Source: Marasmius tenuissimus (Eukaryota; Basidiomycota; Agaricomycetes; Agaricales; Marasmiaceae). Taken from it: a stretch of DNA of 64,000 bases. Shown here in pieces: positions 11,066 to 22,416 of this stretch (its first letter is position 1; each line of letters begins with the position of its first letter). Made by a program: the position numbers and the translations under genes. The notes beneath the pieces were generated by a model. That model saw only the letters and a program-made list of their open reading frames with translations. It searched no databases and was not told where the DNA came from. The DNA is taken from NCBI GenBank assembly GCA_029532415.1, contig JAQOTA010000050.1:2852001-2916000 (forward strand). Direction: 5' to 3'.

Positions 11066-12960
11066 ATGGCTCCAAGCCGACCACGCTCTCTTCGTGCTTT
11101 TGCATTCAGTTCCTCCAAGCGCAATACTTCTCCAGACACACGCAGTCCATCACCAACGTTTTCCGATACCACAAATATCTCCGGGATGAATTTCGGAGTA
11201 AACGGTCCAACGAAGATCATTACAAGGGCAAACTTGAAAGCTAGCATACAGGCTTATGAGCAAGTGAGGTCTCCCCCTATAACGTATGGCAGCATTTCTG
11301 AGGATATATGGGCCCTTTCGCATCTCTAGTTGATGAATACGTGTAACGAATACCGCAAGGCACTGGTTGGATTATCGACAGCAACAGCTGCATTCGCAGA
11401 TGCAATGGAGTACTGTAGTGGGTGCGTATGCTTTCAGAACTTTCGGGGTCTCTGCCGAAGCTATGAAGGTATTGACCTCATGAATCAGGCTGAAGGGGCC
11501 ATCGTACGAGAGTGGAACCCGTCTGCAAGCTGCTTCTGGGCTACACCATCTCATAGGAAATCATTACCATGTATTGGTGTGTTCTCATTTTGATCATAAC
11601 TCGTTCCAATTGACTCAGCCTATCTTCTATCTACTCAACTTAGGCTGAAACACTCGACAAAAACTTTGAGAAACCACTTCGCCAACATCTGGACACATAC
11701 AAGTCCATCGCCAATGTACGTTCATACCCCTCCGTGCTGCCTTGAAAGTCTGAGGCGAACCGGAACTTTGCAGGAACGGTCTACATCCTATGAACGAGCG
11801 TTGAAGGAAAAGAGCGACATCATTCATCAAACAGAGCAGGGAAATATGAATAAGAAAGCGAGAAGTGCGTAAACGTTCTAGCACGCTCCTTATAACTCAG
11901 TGACGAACTATTTCTCTATCTCTAGATCTTCAAAGCTTTCGAGAAGCATTGGCCGTACTACAACGGCAGGTCGACGAGCTGGATGAGTTGAAAGCGGCAC
12001 ATTATCAGGAAATCGTTGAGCATGAAGAGGAAGTGTGGGACGTTGTTCAGGGAAAGGTATGTCTGCCGGGTCGAATAGCCCCTCAATCACCTTGCTAACG
12101 GACTGTCTTTAGGTCTGCCTGGTCGTTCGTTCGACGCTGGACGTCTTCGATAAATTTACTTCTAAAGCGTGCGTCCTAATGACCTAAAGATGACGATGCA
12201 CCCTAATATCCACTCTGTCCGTAGTTCCGATCCAGTCATTGAGCCTATGCTTCAAACGGTTCCGGATCCGTTTGATTCGTACGGAATGTCGCAGTCAGAG
12301 GATCAGATATTCAGCATTCTTCCGCCATTGTCAATTATGCCTTCCGTTCCTTCTACATCCACCACGACTCCTTTGACGCGAACGCCAGACCTGGAAGATT
12401 TAGAGGGATTACCTACGACTTCTAGTAGTGGAAGCTGGATGCCCAATAACCCAAACAGCCTTATCTTTCCCGCTGAGTCTGCTGAATGGGCCGATGTTCC
12501 CTCACCCTCAACTTCTCCTCGAGCTAGTTCGCCGACCTCTCCAAGCCGGAGCAGCGGGAATGCGTCTCGACGGCATTCAACTCCTGGCGCTTTACCCGGC
12601 CACTCGCACCGCAAATCCGAATCTAAACTGCGAAGTGTTCTTGCCGTTATTGATGAAACCCACGGACGAAAGGGCAACAACAGTGCCGAGGTTCAAGAGG
12701 GTCCTTCCCATGCGGCCCAGCTGCCAGATACAAACGCACAGACCAATGATAATAATGGCGCGTTGATACAACCGCAGCCTCAAATGCGTCCTACGTTCAG
12801 TTGGACCTCGCCCTTTTCATACGGGCAATCAGCTGATGAAGGGGATACGACTCCCCGTAACTCGACATTTATAGACGAATCTTTGCCCCAGGACGAGGTG
12901 AAAGACGATGGCCAGACTATACGTGAAACCAACCATGAACCCCCTATTCCTGCTTTATGA
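11066..12960 (+). CDS. I-BAR (IMD)-domain protein, Ivy1-like
   Basis: The product looks like a fungal I-BAR protein. In yeast, the I-BAR protein Ivy1 binds phospholipids and the Rab Ypt7 at the vacuole. The start MAPSRPRSLRAFAFSSSKRN is basic and Ser-rich. After an intron the helical domain begins with ITRANLKASIQAYEQ and LMNTCNEYRKALVGLSTATA. It continues with AETLDKNFEKPLRQHL, SYERALKEKSDIIHQ and FREALAVLQRQVDELDELKA, a series of long amphipathic helices over many small exons. It closes with VCLVVRSTLDVFDKFTSKAS, as in IMD dimers. The second half, from about 12230, is one long Ser/Thr/Pro-rich exon with no fold, ending in NHEPPIPAL. The IMD call rests on helix pattern and recall of fungal homologues, so a different BAR-superfamily role is possible. 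Confidence 0.68.
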
Positions 12961-13176
12961 AGTCGATCGTTGATAGTTCCATTTGACATATGCTATGGAC
13001 ATTTCTATATTATTGCAGATTTATGTACTGTATATGCCCCTACATACTACCTACGACCAATCAGCACTTTGATCGCCATCTGTCTTGCAGCAGTGTGATT
13101 TGTGGATTTTTGACAAGCTTAAGGGGACCAATCGCGCAGGTCGAGTTGACAACGATAAAGCAGGCCTCCTGATCGT

Positions 13177-15904
13177 CTAGAAAACGCGAGGTTGGATGCC
13201 ATACTGTTCTAATACATCGGCGGGAATTGCCGCTGGACTCTTGAAAAGCAAATCGGTCCCAGCACTGGTTTTAGGGAAGGCAATGACGTCGCGTATGGAG
13301 GTAGTTTTGCAGAGTATTGACATTAACCTGTCAAAGCCTGTGGAAGGAATTTATGGAATATCAGAGACCTGTATATCGTACCGGGGGCAGCTCTGGGCAG
13401 TTTGCCTCCCTTTGATTGATGGGGAAAAGAGAGGGAATTCACACGCACCTAGGGCAAGACCCCCATGGGGCGGAGCGCCGCACTTGAGAGCATGCAGTAG
13501 ATGCTCAAAAGGCGCCTTTTCGTGATCCTTTAACTACGGGTTGGGTAAGTCGGCATCCAGGTAGCTGTTACCTAGAAGGCTAATGGCTTTTCCCTACCTG
13601 GAGAACATTCGTAAAGATATGGTCTTGCATGTTCGCGTCGTGTACCCGCACAGACCCCCCTCCGATTTCGACGCCGTTGAGGACGAGATCGTAGTGCTGG
13701 CCTCGAACCTAGAATCAATGGTATTTCAGGTCAGCAGGTCGGGCTTGGGCTTGTTGCCGGTGAGAACTTACGGCTTCCACCCGCCCTTCAAAGAGCGCCC
13801 CGACATCTTGCCACATGGGAGCGGTGAAGGGATGGTGGGTACTGGTCCAGCGACCCTTGGCTAAAAACTCCTTATCCTCGTCTGAGCGAGTGAAAAGTGG
13901 GAACTCTGTTATCCATAGGAAATGCGGCTCTTCAGGGAGGGTGAGATTGCCTGAGATTAAATGAAGATCACGTCAATGTGAATAGAAGATAGGGTAGCAG
14001 AAGGGAAAAAAGATCCTACCCGCGCCGAGAGCATGTTCAAGTAGATGGAGTCGTTGCCTCCCGAGAGCTGTTGACCCTCCCTGTGGTGCGGAATCAGTAA
14101 GAACGGCGGAGGATGGGGAAGAATTTGCCGACCTTGGGTGTTTTCGATCGTCTGGCCAACCACACAGAATCACCAGGCTGGAGGTGGAGTTTCTCGTTGA
14201 TTGTGCTGATATCGACACCTGTGTCGGGTGTACCGTGGTCTGGAGATGGCCGACCGAGAAATTTGCTACGCAGCAGCCAATGTGGCAGATTGTTCTCGGT
14301 AATAGCAAAACGTTCCTAGACTCGTCCTGTGAGTCCTTCACATATTCTTTGGCACACACGTGCACTTACCACGGCAGGATCGCGTTCACACTTGCGCGAG
14401 GAAGCTGAAAACTCGGGGGAAGATGATCTGTTGACCACGATACACTCTAGTATCTCTTCAATTTGCAGGAAGGAGTCTTGCAGTTCGGCAGGCAAATATT
14501 GTGTTATGTCAATCATCTAGGGAAGTGCTCAGATCATGGCGGGTTGGTTGGATACTCGAGGGCACGGACTTGGAGACCGAAACGCGTATCCGGTTTATCA
14601 GAGCCAAACTGATAGATAAGAGAGGTATACTGTCAGCGACACGACATACACGGAAGTGAGTAAAGAGCCTCACACGCGACATGGCTTCGTGATAGGTCAT
14701 CACCTGAAATTGGTGTGGTAACTCCACGTTAACGACTTCTTTCCATACCCTTTTAATGATTGACTCGACAACACAACGGACTTGACTCCCGCCAATCCGC
14801 CATTGGTGAGACCAGGGAGAATCCAGTGCCAATTTTGAGTCTTCAGTACCCCAGGAAACATAGGCCATTTCGAGATCAATTTGAGTGAACTCTGGTTGTC
14901 GGTCCTTCCTACCGTCCTCGTCCCGAAAACACTTGGCAATCTGGAAATACCGGTCGACCGCCCCAGAAGCTATCAGTAGTTGCTTTGGCTGTTGTGGAGA
15001 TTGTTGCAAAGCATAGAAAGAGGAAGAACTCGAGGTTGAGTTAACATTCGTTCGAGCTGGGACCAAGAATTCGCGTGCTCCCTCTACAGAGGAGCGAAGA
15101 AGGACAGGTGTTTCCACCTCGATAAAGTCTACGGTGGATGTGAGAAAGGGATTTGCTTCGCAGAAGAAAGTAAACAGACCTTGCTCGTGTAGTAAGTTGC
15201 GTACCAAGTGCGCAACCTTGCTTCTTTTGGCGAGATTTTGTGTTAACGCTGATCGACGAAGGTCCAGGTAGCGATATTTTAGCCGCAGCTCTTCATTGGG
15301 CTTCGGAGGTAAGCATGCCGCTCAAATGCTCAGAAATAACTTACCAGGTTGTGTGGATTGGAAGGTAAAAACGGCAACGCCGGATCGGCAGGATTCAATA
15401 ATGTGAAGCTTTCCACCTGAACATCGATTTCGCCCGTTGGGCTCTTCGGAAATAGAGGTCAATTGAAACCAACGCAGTAGCCAGGGAAAGTACTCACAGA
15501 CCGACGGGCGTCTTGAGGTCGTAGTTGGACAACGCCCTCGACTATCACAGAGGACTCGGCGGTAACATCCCTCAAAGCGAGCAGCGCTGGATTTACATCC
15601 GCTTCCGAACGGTTCAGGATTAACTGGACTGTGCCTGTAGAGTCCTTAAGGGGAAAGAAAGACACAAGTCTCCCTTTGCTTTAAGCGGGACTGAGTTGCC
15701 ACGCTCTATCTGATCAGGTGGGATATAATCACCGCTCTGGAAGGAGCCAGCCAGCTAGAATGACACGGGAACCAGCATCACGGGCTGAGAGTGCGCCGCA
15801 AGTGTGCGTTCTTGTTGGGAAGGGAGCTAAGAGAAAACAAGACAAAAGAAAGTATGATATTTTAGACACCTCCGACACGGAAAGTAGAAAACACGGGGAA
15901 ACAT
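13177..15904 (-). CDS. MSD1: Mitochondrial aspartyl-tRNA synthetase
   Basis: This class II synthetase of the bacterial type charges mitochondrial tRNA-Asp. The first exon encodes [12 protein letters not shown], a presequence. The anticodon-binding OB fold begins [20 protein letters not shown] and continues [20 protein letters not shown]. The catalytic core has [32 protein letters not shown], motif 2 ([20 protein letters not shown]) and [12 protein letters not shown]. Near the C-terminus are [40 protein letters not shown] and, across an intron, motif 3 [11 protein letters not shown]. The end is [14 protein letters not shown] with a TAG at 13177-13179. All catalytic signatures are present. At least ten short introns interrupt it. 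It is convergent with the I-BAR gene, 216 bases away. Confidence 0.92.
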
Positions 15905-16441
15905 AACTAGCTGCTGACCTGAATGGGCAAGAAGACGCGCCGGGTGATTGGGTGGATCCGAAGAGGCTTGGGAATGAAGGCTTGCACTAGAATGGCATAA
16001 TATCGGGGAGGACACACGACGCGGGGAATACAGACGCGATAAATGTGCACGAGGGAACTGTACTGCAGACAGACAAGCGCGGCGCATGGGTGAGGGAGAG
16101 AAGCACTGGAGATGACCAAGCAGGCTCGGACGACTGCGGTCGGGAAGCGAGCATATGAGCATCCATGCAGCCAAGCATCACGGCAGCCCTGATGAATGAT
16201 CCACACAAAGCTCGCTGTTGCTGTTACTGAATCAAGTGAATCTGTCGGAAATGCAACACTGCTGAATCGGTCCTTAGTGTGGATAACCAGATCCAGTATC
16301 TATAACTGAATCAGTCAATGTTACTGTGTTGTTACTACTGCTCCCCGTAGTCCGGGCATATTTAAGCTGTACCTCCATGTCTCTTCTTCTCCTCCAGTCA
16401 CCGTCCTCGCCCCGCCACCCGTTCTCGTCTTATCCTCCGCG
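15905..16441. promoter_or_regulatory. Divergent spacer between MSD1 and the F-box gene
   Basis: This 537-base region lies between two outward-facing genes. The plus-strand side ends in a C/T-rich tract (16380-16440), a common core-promoter context in basidiomycetes. The words CTGAATCA/CTGAATCG recur at 16227-16310, a loose tandem motif. Minus-strand frames up to 115 residues here are extensions of the MSD1 frame and are not supported. Confidence 0.5.
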
Positions 16442-17492
16442 ATGTCTTTCCAGTCTCTTCCCACAGAGCTCCTCGACAACATTTCCCAGTTCCTCCCGCC
16501 TGCAGACCTCGCCCGTCTGGCCAGAACATGTTCCCGCTGTCTCTTCCCCGCCCAGCGTCTTCTATACCGCGAACTCTCGATATCCCCAGCCTGCCGCAAC
16601 CTAACAGCCCTCCTCACCGTCGCCAATAACCCCCACATTGCTCCCCATGTCAGGTCTTTCTCTATCGAGCTAGACTCTGGCGCCACCATCCTGCAATCGT
16701 ACTACAACAAACTTGCCCTCGCATTGGAGGGCATGACCGGGCTCAGGTCGCTACGTCTTTCTATTGACCCAGGTTCGAGCTGGGTGCTGAAGGGCGTTCA
16801 CCCCCACTCATTGACGCGTTTCTCCTCCTCATTCCCACTTGACCACCGCGTTACCCGGTTCCTTTATTCGACCCCAAAACTTGTCGAACTCGAATTGGAC
16901 GCTCCCCATGACTCGAATACATCGACCCCTTCTGTTCCAGTGGAGTTGATCCCGCGACTAGAACAATTCAGTGGTTCATGCCAGGCTGCCGAGTCAATTG
17001 TGCCTGGACGGCCAGTTCACAGTCTCCATCTTAGCACAGGAGATCTCACAGAGAATGTGATGGAGCAACTCGCACTTTCCTCGAGTGGAATAGCTATCTT
17101 GATGGCCACGAGCTCGGTGCCAGCACCGAGACTCCTCCACCTGCTCTCCCTCCACATGCAGGGTCTTGTGTACCTGCGTTTGATTGCTTGCAAGTTGAAT
17201 GATCCTTCGGAAGTAGACGCTGTGAGTAGCCTTCTTCGATTCGAGCCTTCGATCTCTTTCTCACTCGACGTGGCAGGATTACTACGGTTCCGTCGCTCGC
17301 GCGCTGGCCGGCCTCCCCGACCTCCAGGCCTTTGAACTTTCTGGAATGCATTGGGGCTCCCTCAAACAACCACAACAGTTGGATAACCACGAACGAACGG
17401 TCTGGCAATCCAAACCCTTGAACTCAGATTTTCCCGTCGTCTCGGAGAATTTTGATTCGGAAAATTACTCAGATCTCTTTCTGGGATACTAG
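16442..17492 (+). CDS. F-box protein
   Basis: The N-terminal 40 residues form an F-box, SLPTELLDNISQFLPPADLA followed by RLARTCSRCLFPAQRLLYRE, the segment that docks on Skp1 of SCF ubiquitin ligases. The rest has leucine-rich, repeat-like strands (LRSLRLSIDPGSSW, LVELELDAPH, VHSLHLSTGD) that would choose the substrate. One intron (GTGAGT at about 17232 to GCAG at 17276) joins ..EVDA to DYYGSVARALAGLPDLQAFE. The protein ends SENYSDLFLGY at 17490-17492, about 335 residues. Such F-box/LRR-like genes are expanded and variable in Agaricomycetes. Substrate unknown. Confidence 0.82.
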
Positions 17493-17876
17493 TCCATCAG
17501 ACTAAGATACCGTTATGCTCATGCTTCGAGCAGAGCTCACTGATTATTATTTATTTATTCCGGGTACTTTACAGCCCCAGGGACGCCGCATAGAACTTAC
17601 TGTAGTATAATTGTTGTATTTACCACTCAAACTCGGAAGAATTTGCCTTGACAGCGTGGGGGAAACAGTATCTTTCCAGATGCCTTGGCTAAGATGCCGC
17701 CGGCCTCTGTGCTTCAACTTGCTTCTCATCTTGTTCCCATCTCCGAGCTCGGGACGTGTAATTTGAGCTCCTGAAGAGGGTCGAAATTTACGCGTACCGC
17801 CGGCCCAACTCGCACTAGTGAAAATTACGTTACCGCCGGACGAGCCCGAAGGAGTCAGATTCACTCACTCTCAACG
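17493..17876. other. Intergenic between the F-box gene and RPC34
   Basis: These 384 bases hold the 3' flank of the F-box gene, including an A+T tract TTATTATTTATTTATT near 17544, and the RPC34 promoter. The minus-strand frame at 17547-17864 has no family features. The words ACCGCCGG at about 17797 and 17832 recur 35 bases apart just upstream of the RPC34 start. Confidence 0.5.
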
Positions 17877-19656
17877 ATGAGCAGAAGGGCCCCCAACGAA
17901 AATGAGACCAAGCTACATCAAGCCGCTCTCAGCTCCTCAAGCAAGGCTAGTTACATTTCTGTCTTGTTGTGATATCGCATTGACCGTGCTTGGATCGATT
18001 ACAGGAAATAACCGCAAAACAATGCGAAAGCATCGTTTCCGATTCAAAAGCGCGTCAAGATGCTCTCAACTTCCTTCTCGGTGTCGGTCTATTCAAGTCC
18101 TTGACGGACAAGAAGGGATCTCTCGTGTTCCGAGCAGTCAGCAAGGAGGAGCTTCGACAGTGCGTCCTACATGTCGTTTCGCAGTGAAAACGGTCGTCAC
18201 TTACAGCATTCTCAGATCGAAAGACCTCACAGGCGAGGAGGACATCGTTTTGGGGCACATACGTGCCTCTCATAATGAAGGTGAGGTCTCCAGCCCACTC
18301 TCTCCTTGACATGGATCACATATCTTCCTACTTCTGTAACTGACCAGGCATCTGGACGAAACACTTGAAAGCGAAAACGAATCTTCATCAAACAGTCTTG
18401 GATCGATGCTTGAAGACCTTGCAGCAGAAGAAGTTGATCAAGAAAGTGCAGTCAGTGCAGGTGCGTCCCCAAATAGCCTTTATCTTTCCTTTGACTGTGC
18501 TAAGCCTCTATTAGCATCCTACTCGGAAGATTTTTATGCTTGAAGGATTGGAGCCATCGATAGCGCTGACAGGTGGTCCGTGGTACACCGACAACGAGCT
18601 AGATACGGAGTTTATTGAGACTCTGATCAAGGCATGCTTCAAGATCGTGCAGGAAAAGGTGTGCCTACCACGAGAAACCCCCTCTATCACAATCTAAGTT
18701 GCACTGCTTCACCCCAGAGCTGCCCAAAGCGCCGATCGCAGAGTGAACGTGCGCTTTATCCGATCTCCAAGGCTTCTCAGTACCCCACCGCGGAGTATGT
18801 CCAGAAGAAGCTACGTGAGGCGCGCATCACTCCAACGGAATTGTCTGTCGAACATGTCGAGATGCTCCTGAACGTACTGGTCCTTGATGGAGAAATCGAG
18901 AAGGTATGTCATATTTCCCTCCACCCCACAACCTTGAAAGAATATTAATGAACACGAAATGTATTACCTCTTTAGCTTCCCGCATTTGGTGGCGCGATAT
19001 GGGATACGAGTACATTAGATGATGAGGATTCATCTAATGAACGCCACTCCAAGAAAAAGAAGCGGAGACGACGGTACTCGGACTCAGATTCCGAACGTGA
19101 CAAGAGTCGGCGCAAGATGAAGAAGAAAAAGCAAAGCGTACAGGATTCTGACTCCGACTCTTCCAATTCGGATGCTGTCAGAAAGTCGAAAACCAAACGT
19201 TCAAGGGACAAAGACGATTCAGATTCGGATATCCCAAAGTCAAAGAAGAAGGCGAAAAAGAGACGAGACGACTCAGACTCAGAAAGTAGCGAGGAAGAAT
19301 CTTCACGGCGGCGGAACAAGAGAAAGGGTCGAAAATCTAGGGACTCCTCGGAGGAATCATCGTCATCGGAGTCTGAGGATGAAAGGAGGCACAGATCCAA
19401 ATCGAAATCCACTAAAAGATCACCGTCTCCTCCCATATATTCTTTTGATGACTATGACGAGGAGAGGGGTACTGGTGGGGTTTACAGGGCCATTCGACAA
19501 GAACGCCTTGACCTTGGTTGGTCTCAAGCACCATGTAGTGTTTGTCCGTCATTCGAGTTCTGTAAAGAGGATGGGCCCGTAAACCCGAGGGATTGCGTTT
19601 ACTATACAGACTGGCTCGTGGGTGGCACGGTTGCTGCCATAGAGGATGCCGTGTAG
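17877..19656 (+). CDS. RPC34: RNA polymerase III subunit RPC6/RPC34
   Basis: RPC34 is part of the Pol III-specific RPC82/34/31 subcomplex that opens promoters with TFIIIB. The start MSRRAPNENETKLHQAALSS leads into tandem winged-helix domains: LNFLLGVGLFKSLTDKKGSL, then GEEDIVLGHIRASHNEGIWT and KHLKAKTNLHQTVLDRCLKT, then IFMLEGLEPSIALTGGPWYT. The last domain includes YPTAEYVQKKLREARITPTE. The C-terminus has the [4Fe-4S] ligands CSVC, a Cys five residues on, and a Cys ten further (19534-19596). Between the winged helices and the cluster (about 19030-19430) lies a roughly 130-residue insertion made almost only of Lys/Arg and Ser/Asp/Glu, far larger than in yeast or human RPC34. The stop is only 49 bases from that of the convergent PPT gene. 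Confidence 0.92.
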
Positions 19657-19705
19657 ATTACAGGAAAGTTTTGCTATACATATCTCGTCTATATCCGTAA
19701 CTACG

Positions 19706-20715
19706 TTAGCTCAAAGCGTGAATGGCTCGTTCTACGAACGCGACAGCCGAGGTAACCTTCAGCCAGTCCTTCGGTTCACTCTCGGAAACGACGACAGTCT
19801 CCGCTTCCCCGATATGCTCAGCCACAACACCAACGTTGAGTCCATTCAGTTCCCTCATCTCAAACTTGGTGAACCTCCAACCGGGCGGTACTGTTCCATC
19901 GACTTTGACCACTCCAGAGCCAACGTCAAACTCTACTCGACTGAAGTCAAAGCCAAGGCCGAGTCCAAGGGCTTTTGTGTAAGCTTCCTTGAGCGTCCAT
20001 ATCCAGAAGAACCTTTTGAGGCCTTCCTCTTGAGAGATTGATGGGGAGTGTAACGATAGCATCTCCAGTGGCGTTAGCTAGATACATTGAGCGTGAAGGC
20101 AAGTGCGGAATAACTGGAAAGATTTTGCTCACCTGGTCTTCAAAGATATTTATGAACGACGTGTATGTGTCTCGCCGAGACGACATCTGGACCTTCATCA
20201 CGTCAACCCCGATGCTGAAGGACGGAGGGTTCAGCCCCCCGGGAGAGAACGCCATGACCACGAGATTGTTGTCGTGAGATACATTGTATGCCAGCGGGGT
20301 GTCTAGCCCCAACGAAGTCTAAAACCTTGCTGTTGAGTACGCTCATCATCAAAACACAAATTGACCTCACGATGTACGGCTTTCCGGCCGAGGTCGCAGA
20401 AAATGACATGTCTTTGGGCGCGATCCCTTTCTCTTTGAGTAACATTCTTGGGAGAAGACGTGAAATAAGGCCGCCTTTAGCACAACGTGTTCGTATGAGA
20501 CGATTGAAGACGCGTTTTGGGAGAGCTCACGGCAAGCATCTTCTCGTCGATAGAATTTCTTGATTCTCGTCGCGCTTTCTTGATCAACCAGTTGGAGGCC
20601 CTTTTGATAGAGCTGGCTGTCGCAGTAAATGAATTCGTGAAAGCGGTCTTGAAGGTCACAAACCCACGTCTTCAGGGAAATCAGAAGGATCGTACACGAT
20701 GGCCCAGGCTTCCAT
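19706..20715 (-). CDS. 4'-phosphopantetheinyl transferase (Sfp/Lys5 type)
   Basis: The enzyme moves phosphopantetheine from CoA onto a serine of carrier domains, such as alpha-aminoadipate reductase, polyketide synthases and NRPS. The start at 20715 reads MEAWAIVYDPSDFPED. A 55-base intron (GTGGGT to GCCAG) leads to LYQKGLQLVDQESATRIKKF and YRREDACR. A second intron joins GLISRLLPRMLLKEKGIAPK and SFSATSAGKPYI, and a third leads to LGLDTPLAYNVSHDNNLVVM. The Mg-binding signatures are GVDVMKVQ and FWIWTLKEAYTKALGLGLGF, both intact. The protein ends SAVAFVERAIHALS, about 300 residues. It faces the Mak32-like gene across 163 bases. No biosynthetic cluster is visible nearby, which suits a general-purpose enzyme. 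Confidence 0.9.
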
Positions 20716-20878
20716 GATGATGATGGTGGGGAGAGGAAAGGTTGTGGTTAACGGGGTTACGATAAGATAAGGATGATCGCTGAGGATCGCTGCCAATCCC
20801 ACCTACTCAATTCAACTTATTGTCCTATTCACTCATCGCTATCTTGCCACCTACCACCACCAGCACCTACATCTCACT

Positions 20879-22291
20879 ATGGCAAGCAGTCGAAAGTTTG
20901 TGACTTTGGGCATGTTCATCATTGACCAGTTCGAATTTCTGGACGATAACGGAAACGAGACCGGACGACCGTCAAAGAGTGAGGTGCGTTTGTTCGAATT
21001 TTCCTCTTGTCCCATGCTCTACGGACTCAGCTCATTAACATTTGTTCTCGTTTGTTAGATTGGCGGTGGAGGGACTTATGCTGCTATAGGTGCTCGCATC
21101 TGGTTAGGCTCGCTACACTCACTTGATTTACCTCGTTCGTACCAAATGGCTTCTTGAACCCCAGGTTACCCCCCGAAGAGGTCGGTATGATTGTGGATCG
21201 AGGACCGGATTTCCCTTCTTCCATGCAGAAAACATTGGCAAGTTACGGAAACGACATGTGGCTGTTTCGCGAACGCGCCGATTCGGAGACAACAAAGGCA
21301 TTGAATAGCTACAGGGGAGAACATAGAAGGTCGACACTTTACCTCGTCCTCAGATCATATGCATATTGTCCAGATTTTGTTTGTTGACTGTTCTGACCGT
21401 TTCCACCAGCTTCAGGTACCTTACGCCACGGATGCGTATCACTCCCCATGATCTGAAACAGACCAAGCTGGAGAGACCGAAGTCGATTCATTTCATATGT
21501 TCACCGGCCAGAGCATCCGCAATATTGACAGAAGTACGGGAGGTGCAAGATTGGAAGCCAATAGCAATTTACGAGCCTATACCCGTCCGCCATTCACTGC
21601 CACGGAAAGAACTCGCACTCACATTTAGTACAAGGATCGCTGTATACCTGGAGAACTTCCCGCTTTGACGTCTATTTTACCAGAGATCTCAATACTCAGG
21701 CTCGTGTTGCGCGTTTTCTGCGTATATAATTGTCCAGTTCTGACCCTCACTTTAGTCCAAATGCTGAGGAAGCGCTGTCCCTCCTCTCCATTCCTCTCCC
21801 ACCCACGAAGGCGGCAATCGAAAAGGCCGCTGATAAATTTTTGGAACTCGGCGCCAAAGAAGCTGTGGTGATTCGGAGCGGAGGCTTGGGTGCATACGTG
21901 TTGACGAGAGCGAGGCCCGGAGAATGGATAACTGCGTTCTGGGGCGCCGAAGATATGAAAGAGGTGGTTGATGTGACTGGTCGGCCCACTCCCGTTCCTC
22001 CGAACCTTTCATTTAATGATACGAGTCCCAGGTGCGGGTAATAGCTTCCTTGGCGGTTTAGCAGCCGGCCTCGACATCGCAGAGGGAGACATCTACGAAG
22101 GTGAACGTGTCTCATCGGCTATTTCCTACCTTTTCATTGATCAACAAGTATTAGCATCCTTGTATGCCGCCGTCTCAGCATCATTTACTATCCAGCAAGG
22201 AGGTCTACCGGTCTTTTCAGAGGGCTTATGGAACCAGGACTCTCCCACACGACGACTGGAAGTTCTGAAGAAGCTTCGCGCGGTTGTATAG
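20879..22291 (+). CDS. MAK32: PfkB-fold protein, Mak32-like
   Basis: This is a ribokinase/PfkB-fold protein resembling yeast Mak32, which is needed for stability of L-A double-stranded RNA virus particles; its biochemical reaction is not established. The start is MASSRKFVTLGMFIIDQFEF. IGGGGTYAAIGARIWL is the substrate-side Gly-rich loop. EVGMIVDRGPDFPSSMQ, RPKSIHFICSPARASAI and AEEALSLLSIPL follow. The nucleotide loop is DVTGAGNSFLGGLAAGLDI. In active PfkB kinases the motif is DTxGAGD, where the last Asp is the catalytic base. Here it is Asn. The C-terminus is SPTRRLEVLKKLRAVV. Seven or so introns interrupt it. The start codon lies 163 bases from that of the PPT gene. Catalysis should not be assumed. 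Confidence 0.85.
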
Positions 22292-22416
22292 TGATTCCTA
22301 GGCAAACGAGGTCCTTCAGAGGTGATGATACACTGCCTAGGCTCGCGGAGATATGGAATAGACTGAGCAATATCGTACAAAATCGAGGTGATGATACAAG
22401 TCCGAGGTTGTCGCCT

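Noticed and set aside
13196..13864. Plus-strand frames of 93 and 109 residues
   Set aside because: They lie opposite the C-terminal exons of mitochondrial AspRS, including motif 3.
17547..17864. Minus-strand 105-residue frame upstream of RPC34
   Set aside because: The composition is not protein-like and it covers the RPC34 promoter.
18972..19436. Minus-strand 154-residue frame rich in Ser, Asp and Leu
   Set aside because: It is the shadow of the charged insertion of RPC34.
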